Source: Chitinispirillales bacterium
GTDB taxonomy: Bacteria > Fibrobacterota > Chitinivibrionia > Chitinivibrionales > Chitinispirillaceae
Direction: 5' to 3'
NCBI GenBank assembly: GCA_031283085.1
Contig: JAITCM010000144.1
Span: forward strand, 40,588 to 104,587
DNA length: 64,000 nucleotides
Part shown: positions 34,660 through 50,108 of the stretch, piece after piece
Layout of the letters: each line of letters starts with the position of its first letter
How positions within the stretch are numbered: the first letter of the stretch is position 1
Position numbers and translations under genes: made by a program
The notes under the pieces: model-generated
Seen by the model: only the letters and a program-made list of their open reading frames with translations
Told to the model about the DNA's origin: nothing
Databases searched by the model: none

Positions 34660-35487
34660 TTACTTCGACCTCCGCCTTACAATGTATTTGCCTGACGGCT
34701 TCTTGCGATCGCGCGTCTTGAGTCCTTTGGCCTTCTGGCCCCACGGCGACACGGGATGCCCGCCGCCGGAGGTCTTGCCCTCGCCGCCGCCCATCGGGTG
34801 GTCAACCGGGTTCATAGCCACGCCACGCACCGTGGGGCGTATGCCCATATGACGCTTGCGACCGGCGGAGCCGATGCAGACATCTATGTGGTCGGCGTTG
34901 CTTACACGACCGATTGTAGCGACGCAACTTTCGCGAACATTACGGATTTCACTCGACGGGAACTTTATCTGTACCAAGTTATTCTCTTTTGCGACAATCT
35001 CGGCGTAGGCGCCCGCGCTGCGGGCAATCTGGCCGCCCTTCTTCTCACGCAACTCTATGTTGTGAACCTGGGTGCCCAGAGGGATGTTTGCCAGTGGCAT
35101 ACAGTTCCCATCGGCAATCTCCGCCCCCGCGCCGGCCAATATCTTCTGACCGACCTTCATGTTGACGGTGGCCAGTATGTAACGGCGCTCGCCGTCGACA
35201 TATTTGATAAGGGCGATAAACGCCGAACGGTTGGGGTCGTACTCTATCGTCTCGACGATTCCCGGAATATTAATCTTGTCGCGCTTGAAATCGATAATAC
35301 GGATAAAACGCTTGTGCCCGCCACCGCGATGACGCACAGTGATAACACCCCGGTTGTTGCGGCCGTTCGTCCTGGTCTTGGCGACAAGAAGCGGCTTGTG
35401 GGGTTCATCGGTCGTAATCTGGTCGAAGACGGTCGTCGTCTTGTAACGAAGCGTCGGCGTCAGCGGCCTGTACTTTTTTAAAGCCAT
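34660..35487 (-). CDS. rplB: 50S ribosomal protein L2
   Basis: 275 aa, normal length. It contains [31 protein letters not shown], and the key peptidyl-transferase-adjacent loop with [17 protein letters not shown] (His near residue 230). It closes with [18 protein letters not shown] 107-nt gap to rplW shows nothing recognisable. Confidence 0.98.
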   Translation of the reverse strand: MALKKYRPLTPTLRYKTTTVFDQITTDEPHKPLLVAKTRTNGRNNRGVITVRHRGGGHKRFIRIIDFKRDKINIPGIVETIEYDPNRSAFIALIKYVDGERRYILATVNMKVGQKILAGAGAEIADGNCMPLANIPLGTQVHNIELREKKGGQIARSAGAYAEIVAKENNLVQIKFPSSEIRNVRESCVATIGRVSNADHIDVCIGSAGRKRHMGIRPTVRGVAMNPVDHPMGGGEGKTSGGGHPVSPWGQKAKGLKTRDRKKPSGKYIVRRRSK

Positions 35488-35594
35488 AACTCACCTTTTC
35501 TTTAAATAGACCTGGGAAGGCATCAACCTGCCCGGTATCTATACGTTTTGCGGACGGCTGATTACCCGCCCATAACTACGTTTCCATTCTATAA

Positions 35595-35885
35595 CTACAC
35601 TTCACCGAATTTTTCTATATTCTGCCCGGCCTTGATTTTGACGATGGCCTTCTTCCTGTCGTTCCTATAACCCACATTGCGCCCGGTACGCTTCTTTTTA
35701 CCTTTCACTACCATAGTGTTGACCGCCACTACATCGACGCTGAAGAGCTTTTGGACGGCCTCTTTAATGTCGGTTTTATCGGCGTCAAGCGCAACCTCAA
35801 ACACATACTTGTTTTGGTCGGTGCGCAACACAGTATTCTTCTCCGTTATGGAGGGATACTTTATTATCGAATGGTATTTGCTCAC
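35595..35885 (-). CDS. rplW: 50S ribosomal protein L23
   Basis: 96 aa. It has IIKYPSITEKNTVLRTDQNKY, DIKEAVQKLFSVDVVAVNTM and the basic KGKKKRTGRNVGY loop. It docks trigger factor and SRP at the tunnel exit. Its ATG overlaps the rplD stop by 4 bp. Confidence 0.97.
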   Translation of the reverse strand: MSKYHSIIKYPSITEKNTVLRTDQNKYVFEVALDADKTDIKEAVQKLFSVDVVAVNTMVVKGKKKRTGRNVGYRNDRKKAIVKIKAGQNIEKFGEV

Positions 35886-36514
35886 TTCTCCACCGCCTCG
35901 GAAACTTTGGTTATCAGGCCTTCCCCGCCAAAAATGATATTGTCGGAGCTTATAATATCGAGAGCGTTGATTTCCGCCACAGGACGGATGTCCAAGCCCC
36001 GAATGTTACGGCTGGATAAATATATATTATTTACGCCCTCATTATCAAGTATTAACAAATTTTTTTTACCGGCAAGATTCATCGCCTCAAGCATCGCCGC
36101 GATAACCTTAGTCTTAGGCTCATCGCAAGCTATGGAATCGACGACCGAAACCAAGCCGTCCGTAGCCCGAGACGAGAGCGCCGACACAAGCGCTAACTTC
36201 TTGAGTTTACGGGGGATAACCGTATAGTAATCACGAGGCGACGGCCCAAAAGCCTTACCGCCGCGCACCCACAACGGCGACGTATTCGACCCCGCGCGGG
36301 CACGACCGGTACCCTTCTGCCGCCAAGGCTTCCTGCCGCCGCCGGAGACCTCCCCGCGGCTTTTAGTCTTGGCCGTACCCTGACGAAGGTTCGCCTGATA
36401 CGACTTTATGACCTGATGAAGCAGGCTCTCATTGACCTCCGCGGCGAAGACGGAATCGGGGAGTTCTATATCGCCGATTACCGCGCCGGATTGTTGATAC
36501 AGTTTTGCTTTCAT
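35882..36514 (-). CDS. rplD: 50S ribosomal protein L4
   Basis: 210 aa. The tunnel-lining loop shows as [20 protein letters not shown], and the globular part has [21 protein letters not shown]. In many bacteria L4 represses the S10 operon; no such leader could be recognised here. It follows rplC with a 95-nt gap. Confidence 0.97.
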   Translation of the reverse strand: MKAKLYQQSGAVIGDIELPDSVFAAEVNESLLHQVIKSYQANLRQGTAKTKSRGEVSGGGRKPWRQKGTGRARAGSNTSPLWVRGGKAFGPSPRDYYTVIPRKLKKLALVSALSSRATDGLVSVVDSIACDEPKTKVIAAMLEAMNLAGKKNLLILDNEGVNNIYLSSRNIRGLDIRPVAEINALDIISSDNIIFGGEGLITKVSEAVEK

Positions 36515-36609
36515 TAATAAATCATCCTTAAAGTCAAATTATTAACCGCGAACCGCGCTAATCATCACGAATAACCGTAATACATAAACAGAAATATCAA
36601 TACATCAGA

Positions 36610-37242
36610 TTACTTTTCGATGAATTTCCTCAAATAAACAATCCCTGTCCGACAACCGGGCACGGAACCTTTGACGAACACCAATCCGGCCTCTTTATCA
36701 ATTCCTACGACTTCCAACCTGCGCGTCGTTACCTGTTCGGCCCCCATGTGCCCCGACATCTTCAATCCCGGCGGAACACGCGCCGGATACGAACCGGCTC
36801 CCGACGACCCGCGCTCTCTCAGATTCGTATTACCGTGCGTTTCACGACCACGTTGGAAATTATACCTTTTAATCGTACCGGCATGGCCACGCCCTTTTGA
36901 CACGCCCGTCACATTTACAAATTTGACGTTTTCAAAGACCTCCACACCTATCGATTGCCCGGGCTTGAGCTCCCTGTCGGCGTCGCAATCGGGTTCAAAC
37001 TCCTTGAGCACCCTCATGGGGGCGCCGCCGAGCTTCTTAAAGTGGCCCTCCTGCGGCTTACGTACCTTTTTCGCCGCAACCTCCTCGAAACCGAGCTGCA
37101 CGGCGTTGTAGCCGTCGTTCTCCTCGGTCTTGATCTGCTCGACGACATTGTTGCCGGCAAGGATGACAGTCACCCCAACCACACGACCGGTCTCGTTAAA
37201 GAGCCGCGTCATTCCAACCTTTTTACCTATCAGACCCTGCAT
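36610..37242 (-). CDS. rplC: 50S ribosomal protein L3
   Basis: 210 aa from the ATG at 37242, giving MQGLIGKKVGMTRLF. The frame is open for 33 codons upstream, but the family starts here. The late RGSSGAGSYPARVPPGLKMSG holds the loop that reaches the peptidyl-transferase centre. It binds the 3' part of 23S rRNA. Confidence 0.96.
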   Translation of the reverse strand: MQGLIGKKVGMTRLFNETGRVVGVTVILAGNNVVEQIKTEENDGYNAVQLGFEEVAAKKVRKPQEGHFKKLGGAPMRVLKEFEPDCDADRELKPGQSIGVEVFENVKFVNVTGVSKGRGHAGTIKRYNFQRGRETHGNTNLRERGSSGAGSYPARVPPGLKMSGHMGAEQVTTRRLEVVGIDKEAGLVFVKGSVPGCRTGIVYLRKFIEK

Positions 37243-37300
37243 AACGCACCTGTCTTTTTTTGATGATTTCAAATCAATACATAAATTAATATATTTACGG

Positions 37301-37618
37301 TCAAACCTTGATTTCAACATCAACGCCGGCCGGCAAATCAAGTTTCATCAACGAATCGACCGTTTGCGGCGTGGACTCCAGTATATCAATCAGCCTCTTG
37401 TGCACACGGGTCTCAAACTGCTCACGCGACTTCTTGTTCACGTGCGGCGAGCGAAGCACCGTGTAGACAGTCTTCTCCGTAGGCAAGGGTATAGGCCCGG
37501 AGATACGAGCGCCCGTGCCCTTGGCCGTACGCACGATATCCGACGCGGACTTGTCGAGGATATTGTGATCAAACGACTTTAACCTGATACGAATTCTTTC
37601 ACCCGGCATTTTTCCCAT
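37301..37618 (-). CDS. rpsJ: 30S ribosomal protein S10 (NusE)
   Basis: 105 aa, normal length. It starts [20 protein letters not shown] and has the conserved [20 protein letters not shown]. It also acts as NusE, linking transcription and translation with NusG and NusB. It directly follows fusA by 27 nt; there is no tuf gene between them. Confidence 0.97.
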   Translation of the reverse strand: MGKMPGERIRIRLKSFDHNILDKSASDIVRTAKGTGARISGPIPLPTEKTVYTVLRSPHVNKKSREQFETRVHKRLIDILESTPQTVDSLMKLDLPAGVDVEIKV

Positions 37619-37645
37619 ACTCCTTATTTTTATCTTTAATTATTA

Positions 37646-39748
37646 CTATAAACGCCCTATCCTCTTCAATATACTCTCCTGTATAACCTTCCCGGCGACC
37701 TCATACTTGTCAAGCTGCATAGTATAGGACGCCCGCCCCTGACTTAACGACCTCAGCGCGGTCGCGTACCCGAACATCTCGCATAGCGGGGCAAAGCCGC
37801 TCACCGCTTGAACATCCTTACGGGCATCTATCCCCAGAACCCTACCGCGCCGGCTGTTGAAGTCGTTTATCACCGCGCCCATATATTCGGGCGGCACGAC
37901 TATCTCCACTGACATCACCGGCTCCAGCACCGCGGGCGACGCTTTCGCGCACGCTTCCTTGAAAGCCATACTCCCGGCTATCTTAAAACCTATCTCGGTT
38001 GAGTCGTTTTCGTCATATACGAAAGATAATAACTTGACACGCACTCCCGCAACAGGAAACCCGGAAAGCGTCCCGCCGCCCGCGGCCTCCGACACCCCCT
38101 GGCTGACAGCGCCTACAAAACCCGCCGGCAACGCGTCGACCGATACCCCGTTTATAAACTCCACGCCGGCTACGGCATCCATCGGCTCCACACCCAATGC
38201 TATGTGGCCGTGATGAGCCCTGCCGCCGACCAACTGATTGAACTCGTATTCCTGAACCGCCGCAGCCGTTACCGTCTCCTTATATGAGACCTGCGGTTTG
38301 CCGACATACACGCCGACATTAAACTCCTTTACTAAACGGTCCACCAAAATCTCTACGTGAAGCTCCCCCATCCCGGAGATAAGCCTCTGCCCCGTCTCAC
38401 CGTCTACCCGCACCCTGCAAGTCGGGTCCTCATCTACCAGCCTTTCAAGCGCCAAATTCAACTTCTCTTCATCCGCGGTACTCTTCGGCTCTATCGACCT
38501 CGACAACACCGGGTCGGGAAAGGTCATCTGCTCAAAGATAATCGGAAAATCCGGGTCGCAAATCGTGTCGCCGGTGGCGGTATCCTTCAGCCCCACCAAA
38601 CCGACAATGTCCCCCGCCTCCATACCATTTTCAGCGTGCCGCTTATTGGAGTGCATCCTGAAAATTCTCGCGGCTTTCTCCTTAGACTTTATCCGGGGAT
38701 TATAGAGAACGCTCTTAAACCCCGCCTTACCGGAATAAACCCTCGCGTAAGCCAACCGCCCCACGTGCTGATCCGCCGCAATTTTGAAGACAAGCGCCGC
38801 AAAAGGCTGCCTCTCAATATCAGGCAATCTTTCCTTAACCTCCAAGGTAACGGGTTCAACACCCGCGACCGCCCCCCTGTCTATGGGAGATGGCAAGTAA
38901 AAGACCACCGCGTCAAGCAACTGCTGAATTCCTTTATTCTTAAAAGAGGAACCGCAGAGCACGGGACAAATCTTATTCCGCAAAACCCCGCGCCTCAAAG
39001 CCGCCCTCACCGACCCCTCGTCAACGGTGCCGCCGTCCAGCACCTTCGCCATCAACTCGTCGCTGAAATCAACCGCCGCCTCAAGCATCCCCTCGCGCCG
39101 CGACGCCGCCTCCTCCGCGAATTGCGCGGGTATCTCCCCCACAATCACCTTAGCGCCCAACGCCTCATCATCGTACCGGTAAGACTTCATGGACACGAGG
39201 TCTATCACACCCTCGAATTTATCCTCCGCCCCCATCGGCATCTGCACCGCAACCGCTTTCATGGAAGAAAACTTACGCGCCATAACGCCGACACAACCGT
39301 CGAAATCCGCTCCGACACGGTCCATTTTGTTTACGTACGCTATCCGGGGAACATGATATTTGTCGGCCTGTCTCCAAACAGTCTCCGACTGAGGTTCTAC
39401 GCCTCCCACGGAATCAAATACGGCAACCGCGCCATCCAAGACTCTCAAAGAACGCTCCACCTCAATCGTGAAATCCACATGGCCGGGCGTATCTATAATA
39501 TTGATACGGTAACCGTTCCACATACACGTAGTGGCCGCGGAGGTAATCGTAATCCCCCGCTCCCTCTCCTGCACCATCCAGTCCATGACCGTATTGCCGT
39601 CGTGAACCTCACCCATACGGTGCAAGATACCCGTATAAAACAATATTCGCTCGGTAGTGGTCGTCTTCCCGGCGTCAATATGGGCCATTATGCCGATATT
39701 TCGCACGGCCGACAGCTCTATCTTCTTTTCTTGAGGCCCGCCGCTCAT
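37646..39748 (-). CDS. fusA: Elongation factor G
   Basis: 700 aa. The GTPase has [16 protein letters not shown] (G1), [11 protein letters not shown] (switch I), DTPGHVDFT (G3) and [10 protein letters not shown] (G4), followed by domains II-V with a C-terminal [16 protein letters not shown]. It drives tRNA-mRNA translocation. I chose the ATG at 39748 (MSGGPQEKK) over a TTG at 39772, because the family's sequence begins here. It follows rpsG by 27 nt, as in the str operon. Confidence 0.96.
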   Translation of the reverse strand: MSGGPQEKKIELSAVRNIGIMAHIDAGKTTTTERILFYTGILHRMGEVHDGNTVMDWMVQERERGITITSAATTCMWNGYRINIIDTPGHVDFTIEVERSLRVLDGAVAVFDSVGGVEPQSETVWRQADKYHVPRIAYVNKMDRVGADFDGCVGVMARKFSSMKAVAVQMPMGAEDKFEGVIDLVSMKSYRYDDEALGAKVIVGEIPAQFAEEAASRREGMLEAAVDFSDELMAKVLDGGTVDEGSVRAALRRGVLRNKICPVLCGSSFKNKGIQQLLDAVVFYLPSPIDRGAVAGVEPVTLEVKERLPDIERQPFAALVFKIAADQHVGRLAYARVYSGKAGFKSVLYNPRIKSKEKAARIFRMHSNKRHAENGMEAGDIVGLVGLKDTATGDTICDPDFPIIFEQMTFPDPVLSRSIEPKSTADEEKLNLALERLVDEDPTCRVRVDGETGQRLISGMGELHVEILVDRLVKEFNVGVYVGKPQVSYKETVTAAAVQEYEFNQLVGGRAHHGHIALGVEPMDAVAGVEFINGVSVDALPAGFVGAVSQGVSEAAGGGTLSGFPVAGVRVKLLSFVYDENDSTEIGFKIAGSMAFKEACAKASPAVLEPVMSVEIVVPPEYMGAVINDFNSRRGRVLGIDARKDVQAVSGFAPLCEMFGYATALRSLSQGRASYTMQLDKYEVAGKVIQESILKRIGRL

Positions 39749-39775
39749 AACAAAAACCGCCGTTATCCACAAAAA

Positions 39776-40246
39776 TTAATAGCGGAAGTGCGCAAACGCC
39801 TTGTTCGCTTCCGCCATCTTGTGCGTGTCTATCTTCTTACGTACGGCCCCGCCCTCGTTCTTAAACGCCGAAACGAACTCGTTGGCCAACTTCTCGGCCA
39901 TATTCTTTTCCGTTCGCTCCCGAGCGTAGTTTATGAGCCAACGAATGGCAAGAGACGTACGCCTCTCCGGCGACACCTCAATGGGCACCTGATAGTTCGC
40001 GCCGCCGATACGGCGGGACTTCACCTCAAGCACCGGCTTTACGTTGTCCACAGCCTTTTTAAAGACCGACAACCCGTCCTGCCCGGCGCGCTGCCCGGCC
40101 ATCTCTACCGCGCTGTAAAAGATATTTTCAGCCAGACGCTTCTTCCCGCTGCGCGCGACGCTATTTATAAACTGCGTCACAAGCGTACTGTTGAACCTCG
40201 GGTCAGCCGTGACCTCGCGCTTCTCCGCGTTTCTTCTTCTCGACAT
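39776..40246 (-). CDS. rpsG: 30S ribosomal protein S7
   Basis: 156 aa, exact family length. It has RRRNAEKREVTADPRFNS at the start, RRIGGANYQVPIEVSPERR and the C-terminal HKMAEANKAFAHFRY. It nucleates the 30S head and is the classic str-operon repressor. It begins 10 nt after rpsL. Confidence 0.97.
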   Translation of the reverse strand: MSRRRNAEKREVTADPRFNSTLVTQFINSVARSGKKRLAENIFYSAVEMAGQRAGQDGLSVFKKAVDNVKPVLEVKSRRIGGANYQVPIEVSPERRTSLAIRWLINYARERTEKNMAEKLANEFVSAFKNEGGAVRKKIDTHKMAEANKAFAHFRY

Positions 40247-40256
40247 GGTATATACC

Positions 40257-40634
40257 CTACTTGGCCTTAGGCCGTTTTACGCCGTACTTTGAACGGCTGC
40301 GTTTACGGTTCTGGACGCCCTGCGTATCAAGCGCGCCTCGGATAATGTGGTAGCGCACACCCGGAACATCCTTGACACGGCCGCCCCTGATGAGGACGAT
40401 AGAATGCTCCTGAAGGTTGTGCCCCTCGCCCGGAATATAGGCGTTGACCTCCATGTGGTTGGTCAGCCGCACACGGGCCACCTTACGAAGCGCGGAGTTG
40501 GGCTTCTTGGGAGTGGTCGTGAAGACGCGGGTACACACACCGCGACGCTGCGGACAACTATGCAGAGCCGGAGACTTGCTCCGATTCTCCAGCTGCTCCC
40601 GCCCCTTTCGTATTAGTTGACTTATCGTCGGCAC
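40257..40634 (-). CDS. rpsL: 30S ribosomal protein S12
   Basis: 125 aa from a GTG at 40634, with GGAGG six nt upstream and the family start [12 protein letters not shown]. An open frame continues upstream to 40775 but is AT-rich non-coding sequence. The decoding-centre residues lie in [19 protein letters not shown] (Lys43 streptomycin-site region) and [13 protein letters not shown]. It is the first gene of the str-like part. Confidence 0.96.
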   Translation of the reverse strand: MPTISQLIRKGREQLENRSKSPALHSCPQRRGVCTRVFTTTPKKPNSALRKVARVRLTNHMEVNAYIPGEGHNLQEHSIVLIRGGRVKDVPGVRYHIIRGALDTQGVQNRKRSRSKYGVKRPKAK

Positions 40635-40793
40635 TGAAACCCTCCAAAATATAAAAAATTTTCGACAGTGACTAAAAATAATATATTGCAAATAAATATT
40701 ACAAATTTTTTTATTTTTTTTATTATGATACATTAACCCACGCGGGAGCGCCGCACGCAACGGCCCCCGCAACATCGACTCATCCGTAAAAAA
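40635..40793 (-). promoter_or_regulatory. AT-rich gap between rpoC and rpsL with hairpin and possible promoter
   Basis: Just after the rpoC stop the minus strand has a GC-rich hairpin (GGGGGCCG with CGGCGCTCCC, about 40741-40772) without a T-run. It is followed by about 90 nt of nearly pure A/T, including TTGTAA and TATTAT 15 nt apart. This could be a partial terminator plus a promoter for rpsL-rpsG-fusA. None of the elements is strong. Confidence 0.35.
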
Positions 40794-43700
40794 TCACCCT
40801 AATTCAATAAAATCGTCGTTTTCCGCGTGTTCTTGAATCTCCACCATATCCGTCTCCAAGTCCTTAACCTTGAACTTCCTGTACATCCTGGACCCGGTGC
40901 CCGCCGGAATCAGGTTGCCCATTATCAAATTCTCTTTCAATCCCGTCAACATATCCGTCTTGCCCGCCACCGCCGCCGCGGACAGCACTTTCGTCGTCTC
41001 CTGGAAAGACGCCGCGCTCAGGAACGACTCCGTGGTCAGCGATGCCTTCGTTATCCCCAAGAGCAACGGCTTGAAGGTCGCCGGCTCCCCGCCCTCGGCC
41101 ATCACCTTCTCGTTGGCCTTGCGCAGCTCCTTACGGTCAACCTCGTCGCCCTCCAGAAAATCAGTATTGCCCAACCGCTCGATTTTGACCTTGCGCAACA
41201 TCTGCGACACTATGACCTCTACGTGCTTGTCGTTGATGGTAACGCCCTGCAAGCGGTAAACAGCCTGTATCTCGTTTAGCATATACTCCTGAACGGCGTT
41301 CTCCCCCATGATTCTCAGAATATCGTGCGGGTCTATGGCGCCCTCGCACAAGCGGTCGCCGGCCTTGACCCTGTCGCCCTCGTGGACGCGCAGGTGCTTA
41401 CCCAGCGGTATTGGGTACTCCTTGAAGTCGCCGTGCTCGTTGCAAATCTTGATTTTGCGGTTGCCGCGCTCGGTATCGCCGAAAGAGACCGCCCCGTCGA
41501 TTTCGGAAACGACCGCCGGATCCTTGGGACGGCGCGCCTCAAACAACTCCGCAACCCTCGGCAGGCCGCCGGTGATGTCGCGGCTCTTGGCGCTCTCCCT
41601 CGGCATCTTCGCCAAAATATCGCCAGCCGTAACCTTGTCCCCCTCCTTAACCTGAAGGTAACAACCCGTGGGCATCGCCATATTCGCGACCCGCGTTTCG
41701 CCGTCGTACACCTGAATATGCGGATGCAGCTTTCTGTCGCGGCGGTGCTCGGTCACCACAAAATTGGTCACGCCGGAACGTTCGTCGTAAAGCTCCTCTA
41801 TCGTCTCGCCCTCAATGAGGTCGGCGTAACTGACGACGCCGGCGCGCGGGGCGAGAATGACGTTGTTGTACGGGTCCCACGTAAAAAGGTCCTGACCTTT
41901 CGCCACCTTCTCTCCGTCGGTTACCTTAACGAAAGAACCGTAAGGGATATTGTACCTGTAACGCTCCCGCTCGGCGTCGTCCAAAACCATCACCTCGCCT
42001 ATGCGGTTCATCACCACGTTGCCGGTGCTGTGCTCAACCGTCTCCACATCCTTGAGCTTGACGACACCCGCGATTTTCGCGACCTCCCTGGACTGCGCGA
42101 TGAGACGCGAGGCCGTACCGCCGATGTGGAAAGTGCGCAACGTGAGCTGGGTACCCGGCTCGCCGATGCTCTGCGCCGCCATGATGCCGACCGCCTCCCC
42201 GATGTCAACCATCTTGCCCGTGGCAAGGTTCCTGCCGTAGCAACATTGGCAAATCCCAAAATCGGCGTCGCAAGTGAAAACCGACCTGATAAAAACCGAC
42301 TCTATCCCCGCGCCCTCAATCTTGTCGGCAAGCTCGTCGTCCACAAGCGTATTGATCGGGCAAATCAGCTCTTCCGTCACGGGATGATAGATATCTTCCT
42401 GAGTAACACGCCCCAAAAGCCGCGCCGCGAGCGTCTCCATGACCTCGTCTCCCTCTTTGAGCGCCTCGATGTAAATACCCTTGGGCGTCCCGCAGTCCAC
42501 CTCGTAAACCACCACATCCTGCACGACGTCAACCAGACGCCGCGTAAGATATCCGGCGTCGGCGGTCTTGAGAGCGGTATCGGCCAAACCCTTACGCGCT
42601 CCGTGCGTGGATATAAAGTATTCAAGAACGGTCAACCCGTCCTTAAAATTGGAAATGATAGGGTTCTCAATGATTTCACCTACCGCGCCGGTTATCTTCT
42701 TCTGCGGTTTCTGCATCAAGCCGCGCATACCGGCAAGCTGCTTGATTTGGTCCTTGCTGCCGCGGGCCTGCGAGTCCATCATGATGTAGACCGGATTGAA
42801 ACCGTTTTTGTCGCCGGCAAGCCTCTCGTGCATTTTGTCCGCGATTTGGCTCGTAGTGTGCGTCCACAAATCGATAAGCTTATTGTAACGCTCGCCTTCG
42901 GTGATGATACCGCGATCGTACTGCTTCCTTATGCGTGTCACCTCCTCCTGCGACTTGTCTATGATATCTTTTTTCTCGTCGGGAATAACGAGGTCGTCGG
43001 CCCCGAAAGTGATGCCGGCCCTCGTGGCGTATTCGTAACCCAACGCCTTGATTTCATCCAAAAATTTACAGGCCGTCTTGGTACCGGCGGCATTGTAGAC
43101 ACGCTCGACGAGCTGCTGCACGCGTTTCTTGTTGAGCAACTCGTTGACAAACTCAATCTCCCGGGGAACAACGGTGTTGAATACCACACGCCCCGGTGTC
43201 GTCTCTATCATTTTTCCATTGTGGCGCACCTTGATTTTAGCGTGGATGTCCACCTGCCTGTCGGCCATGGCGAGTAAGACCTCGTCCGTATCGCTGAACG
43301 CGCGCCCCTGCCCCGTTCTGTCGGGCGACATCTTCGTCAAATAATATATCCCCAGAACAATATCCTGCGTGGGCGTCATAACCGGATGCCCCGACGCCGG
43401 GCTAAGAAGGTTATTCGCCGAGAGCATCAGGAAACGGCACTCAAGCTGCGATTCCGCGGAGAGCGGCACGTGAACGGCCATTTGGTCGCCGTCAAAGTCG
43501 GCGTTAAACGCGGAACACACAAGCGGGTGAAGACGTATCGCCTTACCCTCCACAAGAACCGGAAAGAACGCCTGTATGCCCAGCCTGTGCAATGTGGGAG
43601 CACGATTCAACAATACGGGGTGGTCCTTTATCACCTCTTCCAAAATATCCCAAACCTCCGGACGCTCCTTTTCCACAAACTTCTTAGCGCTCTTCACCGT

Positions 43701-44900
43701 CTGCACCAAACCCTTCTCCTCCAACTTCTGTATCACAAACGGTTTGAACAGCTCCAACGCCATAAGCTTAGGCAACCCACACTGATGTATCTTAAGTTCC
43801 GGCCCGACGACGATAACGCTGCGGCCGGAATAGTCGACGCGCTTACCCAACAGATTTTGACGGAACCGCCCCTGCTTCCCCTTGAGCAAATCACTCAAAG
43901 ACTTGAGCGGGCGCTTGCCCTCTCCCTTGACGGAGAACGTGCGGCGCCCGTTGTCGAACAATGTATCGACGGCCTCCTGAAGCATCCTCTTCTCGTTGCG
44001 AAGAATGACCTCCGGCGCCTTTATCTCAAGCAGCTTCTTTAATCGATTATTCCTGTTTATCACACGGCGGTAAAGGTCGTTCAAATCCGACGTCGCGAAA
44101 CGTCCGCCCTCAAGCGGCACAAGCGGACGCAAATCCGGCGGCAGCACCGGCAAGACCTTGAGTACCATGTTTTGCGGGTCGTTCTTAGACCTGTTGAACG
44201 CCTCGGCGACACGCAGACGCTTCAAATGCTCCAAACGACGCTGCTCGGAGGTCTCACGCTTCACCAAGTGACGCAGCTCTATCACCAGCTTTTCCACCTC
44301 AACCTTAGCCAAAAGCTCCAACACCGCCTGACCGCCCATTTTCGCGTCAAACTTTTTACCCTGCTCAATAAGCTCGGAGTACTGCTCTTCGGTGAGAAGC
44401 TGGTCCTTGCGCAAATTAGTGTCGCCAGGGTCAATAACCACGTAAGACTCGTAGTAGATGATTCTCTCAAGATTGCTGTTTGTGATACCAAGCAGATAAC
44501 TGATATGGGAGGGCGTGCTCTTTAAGAACCAAATGTGGACAACCGGCTCGGCAAGCTCGATATGCCCCATACGCTCGCGCCGCACCTTAGAGTGCATAAC
44601 CTCCACGCCGCAACGGTCACAAACGACGCCGCGATAGCGGATGCGCTTGTACTTGCCGCAGTTACACTCCCAGTTGCGAACCGGGCCGAATATCTTCTCG
44701 CAGAAGAGACCGTCCTTTTCAGGCTTGAAAGAACGGTAGTTTATTGTCTCCGGCTTGGTGACCTCGCCGAATGACCAGCTTCTGATGGTCTCGGGAGAAG
44801 CCAAACGGATTGATACTCCCGCGATTTCCTGCGCTTTCTTGTCTAACTGGCTCAGCATATCAGGCATTTTTTTATCGGCTCCTAAAAAATTAAAGTCCAT
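40794..44900 (-). CDS. rpoC: RNA polymerase subunit beta'
   Basis: 1368 aa. It has the N-terminal zinc ribbon (CNCGKYK, CDRCGVE), the catalytic Mg-binding [12 protein letters not shown], the second zinc site ([13 protein letters not shown]) and the trigger-loop/bridge-helix region [12 protein letters not shown] and [23 protein letters not shown] sandwich-barrel insertion is present before the C terminus. It forms the active centre with RpoB, whose gene ends 8 nt upstream. Confidence 0.98.
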   Translation of the reverse strand: MDFNFLGADKKMPDMLSQLDKKAQEIAGVSIRLASPETIRSWSFGEVTKPETINYRSFKPEKDGLFCEKIFGPVRNWECNCGKYKRIRYRGVVCDRCGVEVMHSKVRRERMGHIELAEPVVHIWFLKSTPSHISYLLGITNSNLERIIYYESYVVIDPGDTNLRKDQLLTEEQYSELIEQGKKFDAKMGGQAVLELLAKVEVEKLVIELRHLVKRETSEQRRLEHLKRLRVAEAFNRSKNDPQNMVLKVLPVLPPDLRPLVPLEGGRFATSDLNDLYRRVINRNNRLKKLLEIKAPEVILRNEKRMLQEAVDTLFDNGRRTFSVKGEGKRPLKSLSDLLKGKQGRFRQNLLGKRVDYSGRSVIVVGPELKIHQCGLPKLMALELFKPFVIQKLEEKGLVQTVKSAKKFVEKERPEVWDILEEVIKDHPVLLNRAPTLHRLGIQAFFPVLVEGKAIRLHPLVCSAFNADFDGDQMAVHVPLSAESQLECRFLMLSANNLLSPASGHPVMTPTQDIVLGIYYLTKMSPDRTGQGRAFSDTDEVLLAMADRQVDIHAKIKVRHNGKMIETTPGRVVFNTVVPREIEFVNELLNKKRVQQLVERVYNAAGTKTACKFLDEIKALGYEYATRAGITFGADDLVIPDEKKDIIDKSQEEVTRIRKQYDRGIITEGERYNKLIDLWTHTTSQIADKMHERLAGDKNGFNPVYIMMDSQARGSKDQIKQLAGMRGLMQKPQKKITGAVGEIIENPIISNFKDGLTVLEYFISTHGARKGLADTALKTADAGYLTRRLVDVVQDVVVYEVDCGTPKGIYIEALKEGDEVMETLAARLLGRVTQEDIYHPVTEELICPINTLVDDELADKIEGAGIESVFIRSVFTCDADFGICQCCYGRNLATGKMVDIGEAVGIMAAQSIGEPGTQLTLRTFHIGGTASRLIAQSREVAKIAGVVKLKDVETVEHSTGNVVMNRIGEVMVLDDAERERYRYNIPYGSFVKVTDGEKVAKGQDLFTWDPYNNVILAPRAGVVSYADLIEGETIEELYDERSGVTNFVVTEHRRDRKLHPHIQVYDGETRVANMAMPTGCYLQVKEGDKVTAGDILAKMPRESAKSRDITGGLPRVAELFEARRPKDPAVVSEIDGAVSFGDTERGNRKIKICNEHGDFKEYPIPLGKHLRVHEGDRVKAGDRLCEGAIDPHDILRIMGENAVQEYMLNEIQAVYRLQGVTINDKHVEVIVSQMLRKVKIERLGNTDFLEGDEVDRKELRKANEKVMAEGGEPATFKPLLLGITKASLTTESFLSAASFQETTKVLSAAAVAGKTDMLTGLKENLIMGNLIPAGTGSRMYRKFKVKDLETDMVEIQEHAENDDFIELG

Positions 44901-44908
44901 TTCAAAAC

Positions 44909-48685
<3,777 letters not shown>

Positions 48686-48788
48686 CAAATATATCCTTTT
48701 TTCTGAAGCCGTGAACACCGCCCGCGCACGTCAACTTCGACAAGCGCCATCCCCATTGCGGCGCGGGGGCATTTATTAGACACGCAAA

Positions 48789-48825
48789 GACACAGAGCCT
48801 CCCCGTTCTCGAAGCGCCCTGTGCC
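48789..48825 (-). promoter_or_regulatory. Possible attenuator hairpin between rplL and rpoB
   Basis: On the minus strand GGCACAGGGC (48816-48825) can pair with GCTCTGTGTC (48789-48798) with two wobbles around a 17-nt loop, followed by TTTG. The gap between rplL and rpoB is 169 nt, the place where E. coli has its partial terminator and an RNase III site. The weak T-run suggests attenuation at most. Confidence 0.35.
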
Positions 48826-48854
48826 GTTCTTCAAATTCCCGAAAACGCGATGTT

Positions 48855-49238
48855 TTACTTGATGGCGACCTTACCTCCAACCTCCTCGATTTTCTTTTTA
48901 ATCGACTCGGCTTCATCTTTCTGGCAACCCTCTTTGACGGGCTTCGGCGCACCCTCAACCAGGTCCTTGGCCTCTTTCAAGCCCAAGCCGGTGATTTCGC
49001 GCACGACTTTGATGACCTTAATCTTCTCCGCTCCGGCACTCTCGAGAATCGCGTCGAACTCCGTCTTCTCCTCGACAGGCGCGGCGCCGGCCCCGGCCGC
49101 GGGAGCGGCGGCAACGGCCACAGGGGCCGCGGCCTTAACGTCAAACTTCTCCTCGATAGCCTTGATGAGATCGGAAAGCTCGAGCACCGTCATGCCTCCG
49201 ATTGCGGCTACAAATTCATCCTTTGTAAGAGTGGACAC
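48855..49238 (-). CDS. rplL: 50S ribosomal protein L7/L12
   Basis: 127 aa. It has the N-terminal dimerisation part ([21 protein letters not shown]), the Ala/Pro-rich hinge ([19 protein letters not shown]) and the factor-binding C-terminal domain ([20 protein letters not shown]). It recruits translation GTPases. Gap of 174 nt from rplJ is filled by repeat-like sequence. Confidence 0.97.
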   Translation of the reverse strand: MSTLTKDEFVAAIGGMTVLELSDLIKAIEEKFDVKAAAPVAVAAAPAAGAGAAPVEEKTEFDAILESAGAEKIKVIKVVREITGLGLKEAKDLVEGAPKPVKEGCQKDEAESIKKKIEEVGGKVAIK

Positions 49239-49277
49239 AATAAACCTCCGTTATGTTTTGTATGTTGACTGTTGACT

Positions 49278-49404
49278 GTGATTTGTAGGATTAAATGGAT
49301 TTTCAGAATTAAAAACAATCGCATCCCGACATTTTTTCAATCCCTTAAATCCTTTCAATCCCTTAATCTTCTTAATTTTGTTTAATCCTAATTCGGACAT
49401 TCTT
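49278..49404. repeat. Short direct repeats in the rplJ-rplL gap
   Basis: On the minus strand the unit AAGGGATTGAAA occurs twice, 18 nt apart, within an A/G-rich run (GATTAAGGGATTGAAAGG...). On the plus strand TTGACTG occurs twice in tandem at about 49265-49278. Such purine-rich runs act as filler or as a mobile short repeat; no function is evident. Confidence 0.4.
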
Positions 49405-49412
49405 TTTCATGA

Positions 49413-49937
49413 CTACGCTTCTTTCTTCTCCCTCACAGCGTCAAGCGTTCTGACGAATTTTGTCAATATGCCGTTTAACACCCCGGCCATATTGCCTATC
49501 GGCGCTTTCAACACACCCAATAGCTGCGCCAACAAGGCTTCGCGGCTGGGCAGGTCGGCCAGCTTTTCCGTCTGCGCGCCCGAAAAGAGAGTCCCGTCGA
49601 CATAAGCGGCCCTGACCTCCAGCAACTCTTTGAGCTCCCTGCGAAAATCGCGCAGGACTTTGGCCGGCGCGGCGCCGTCTTTGGACGCAACGGCTATCGC
49701 CGTGGGGCCCTTGAAAAATGGGTTAAGGGTGGTGATACCCACACGCTTGCAGGCCTCTTTGGCCAACGTGTTCTTTACCACGATGTAGCGGATGCCGCCT
49801 TTGCGCAACTCGGTGCGCAAACGCGTTACCGCCTCGACGGTAATCTTGTTGTTGTCGGTAACGTATATGCCTTTGGCACTACGGAAAGCCTGCTCCAACT
49901 CTTCGATTACCGCGGTTCTCTCTGCACGTGTTGACAT
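49413..49937 (-). CDS. rplJ: 50S ribosomal protein L10
   Basis: 174 aa from the ATG at 49937 (MSTRAERTAVIEELEQAF), with AAAGGT about nine nt upstream; the frame opens 12 codons earlier. It has YIVVKNTLAKEACKRVG and KGPTAIAVASKDG. It holds the L7/L12 dimers on the stalk. The 171-nt leader upstream could carry L10 autoregulation but also contains a repeat. Confidence 0.95.
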   Translation of the reverse strand: MSTRAERTAVIEELEQAFRSAKGIYVTDNNKITVEAVTRLRTELRKGGIRYIVVKNTLAKEACKRVGITTLNPFFKGPTAIAVASKDGAAPAKVLRDFRRELKELLEVRAAYVDGTLFSGAQTEKLADLPSREALLAQLLGVLKAPIGNMAGVLNGILTKFVRTLDAVREKKEA

Positions 49938-49979
49938 TTTTTGATACCTTTTACTTTTATAAATTAAAATCAAATTATT

Positions 49980-50022
49980 AGGCTTCGACTCCGCTCAACC
50001 GCCGGCCGCTCCCGGTCAAACT
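49980..50022. repeat. Dispersed repeat (family 3) between rplA and rplJ
   Basis: On the minus strand GACCGGGAGCGGCCGG is followed by CGGTTGAGCGGAGTCGAAGCC. The word TTGAGCGGAGTCGAA closely matches TTGAGCGAAGCCGA in the gap between tuf and the tRNAs (53727-53777). It is GC-rich, in contrast to the AT-rich surroundings. Confidence 0.5.
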
Positions 50023-50108
50023 CCACCTAACGGTTATTGAGCGTGGTCTAACTTGTTTATCTCGCCGTAAGGCAAATGACCTGACGCAAAATTTTCAAAA
50101 CAATATCA

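Noticed and set aside
38357..40270. A 637-codon plus-strand open frame opposite fusA and rpsG
   Set aside because: It lies wholly antisense to two certain genes and its sequence is Arg/His/Leu-rich, as expected for a shadow frame.
41325..43277. A 650-codon plus-strand open frame opposite rpoC
   Set aside because: Antisense shadow of the conserved rpoC core; no protein family resemblance.
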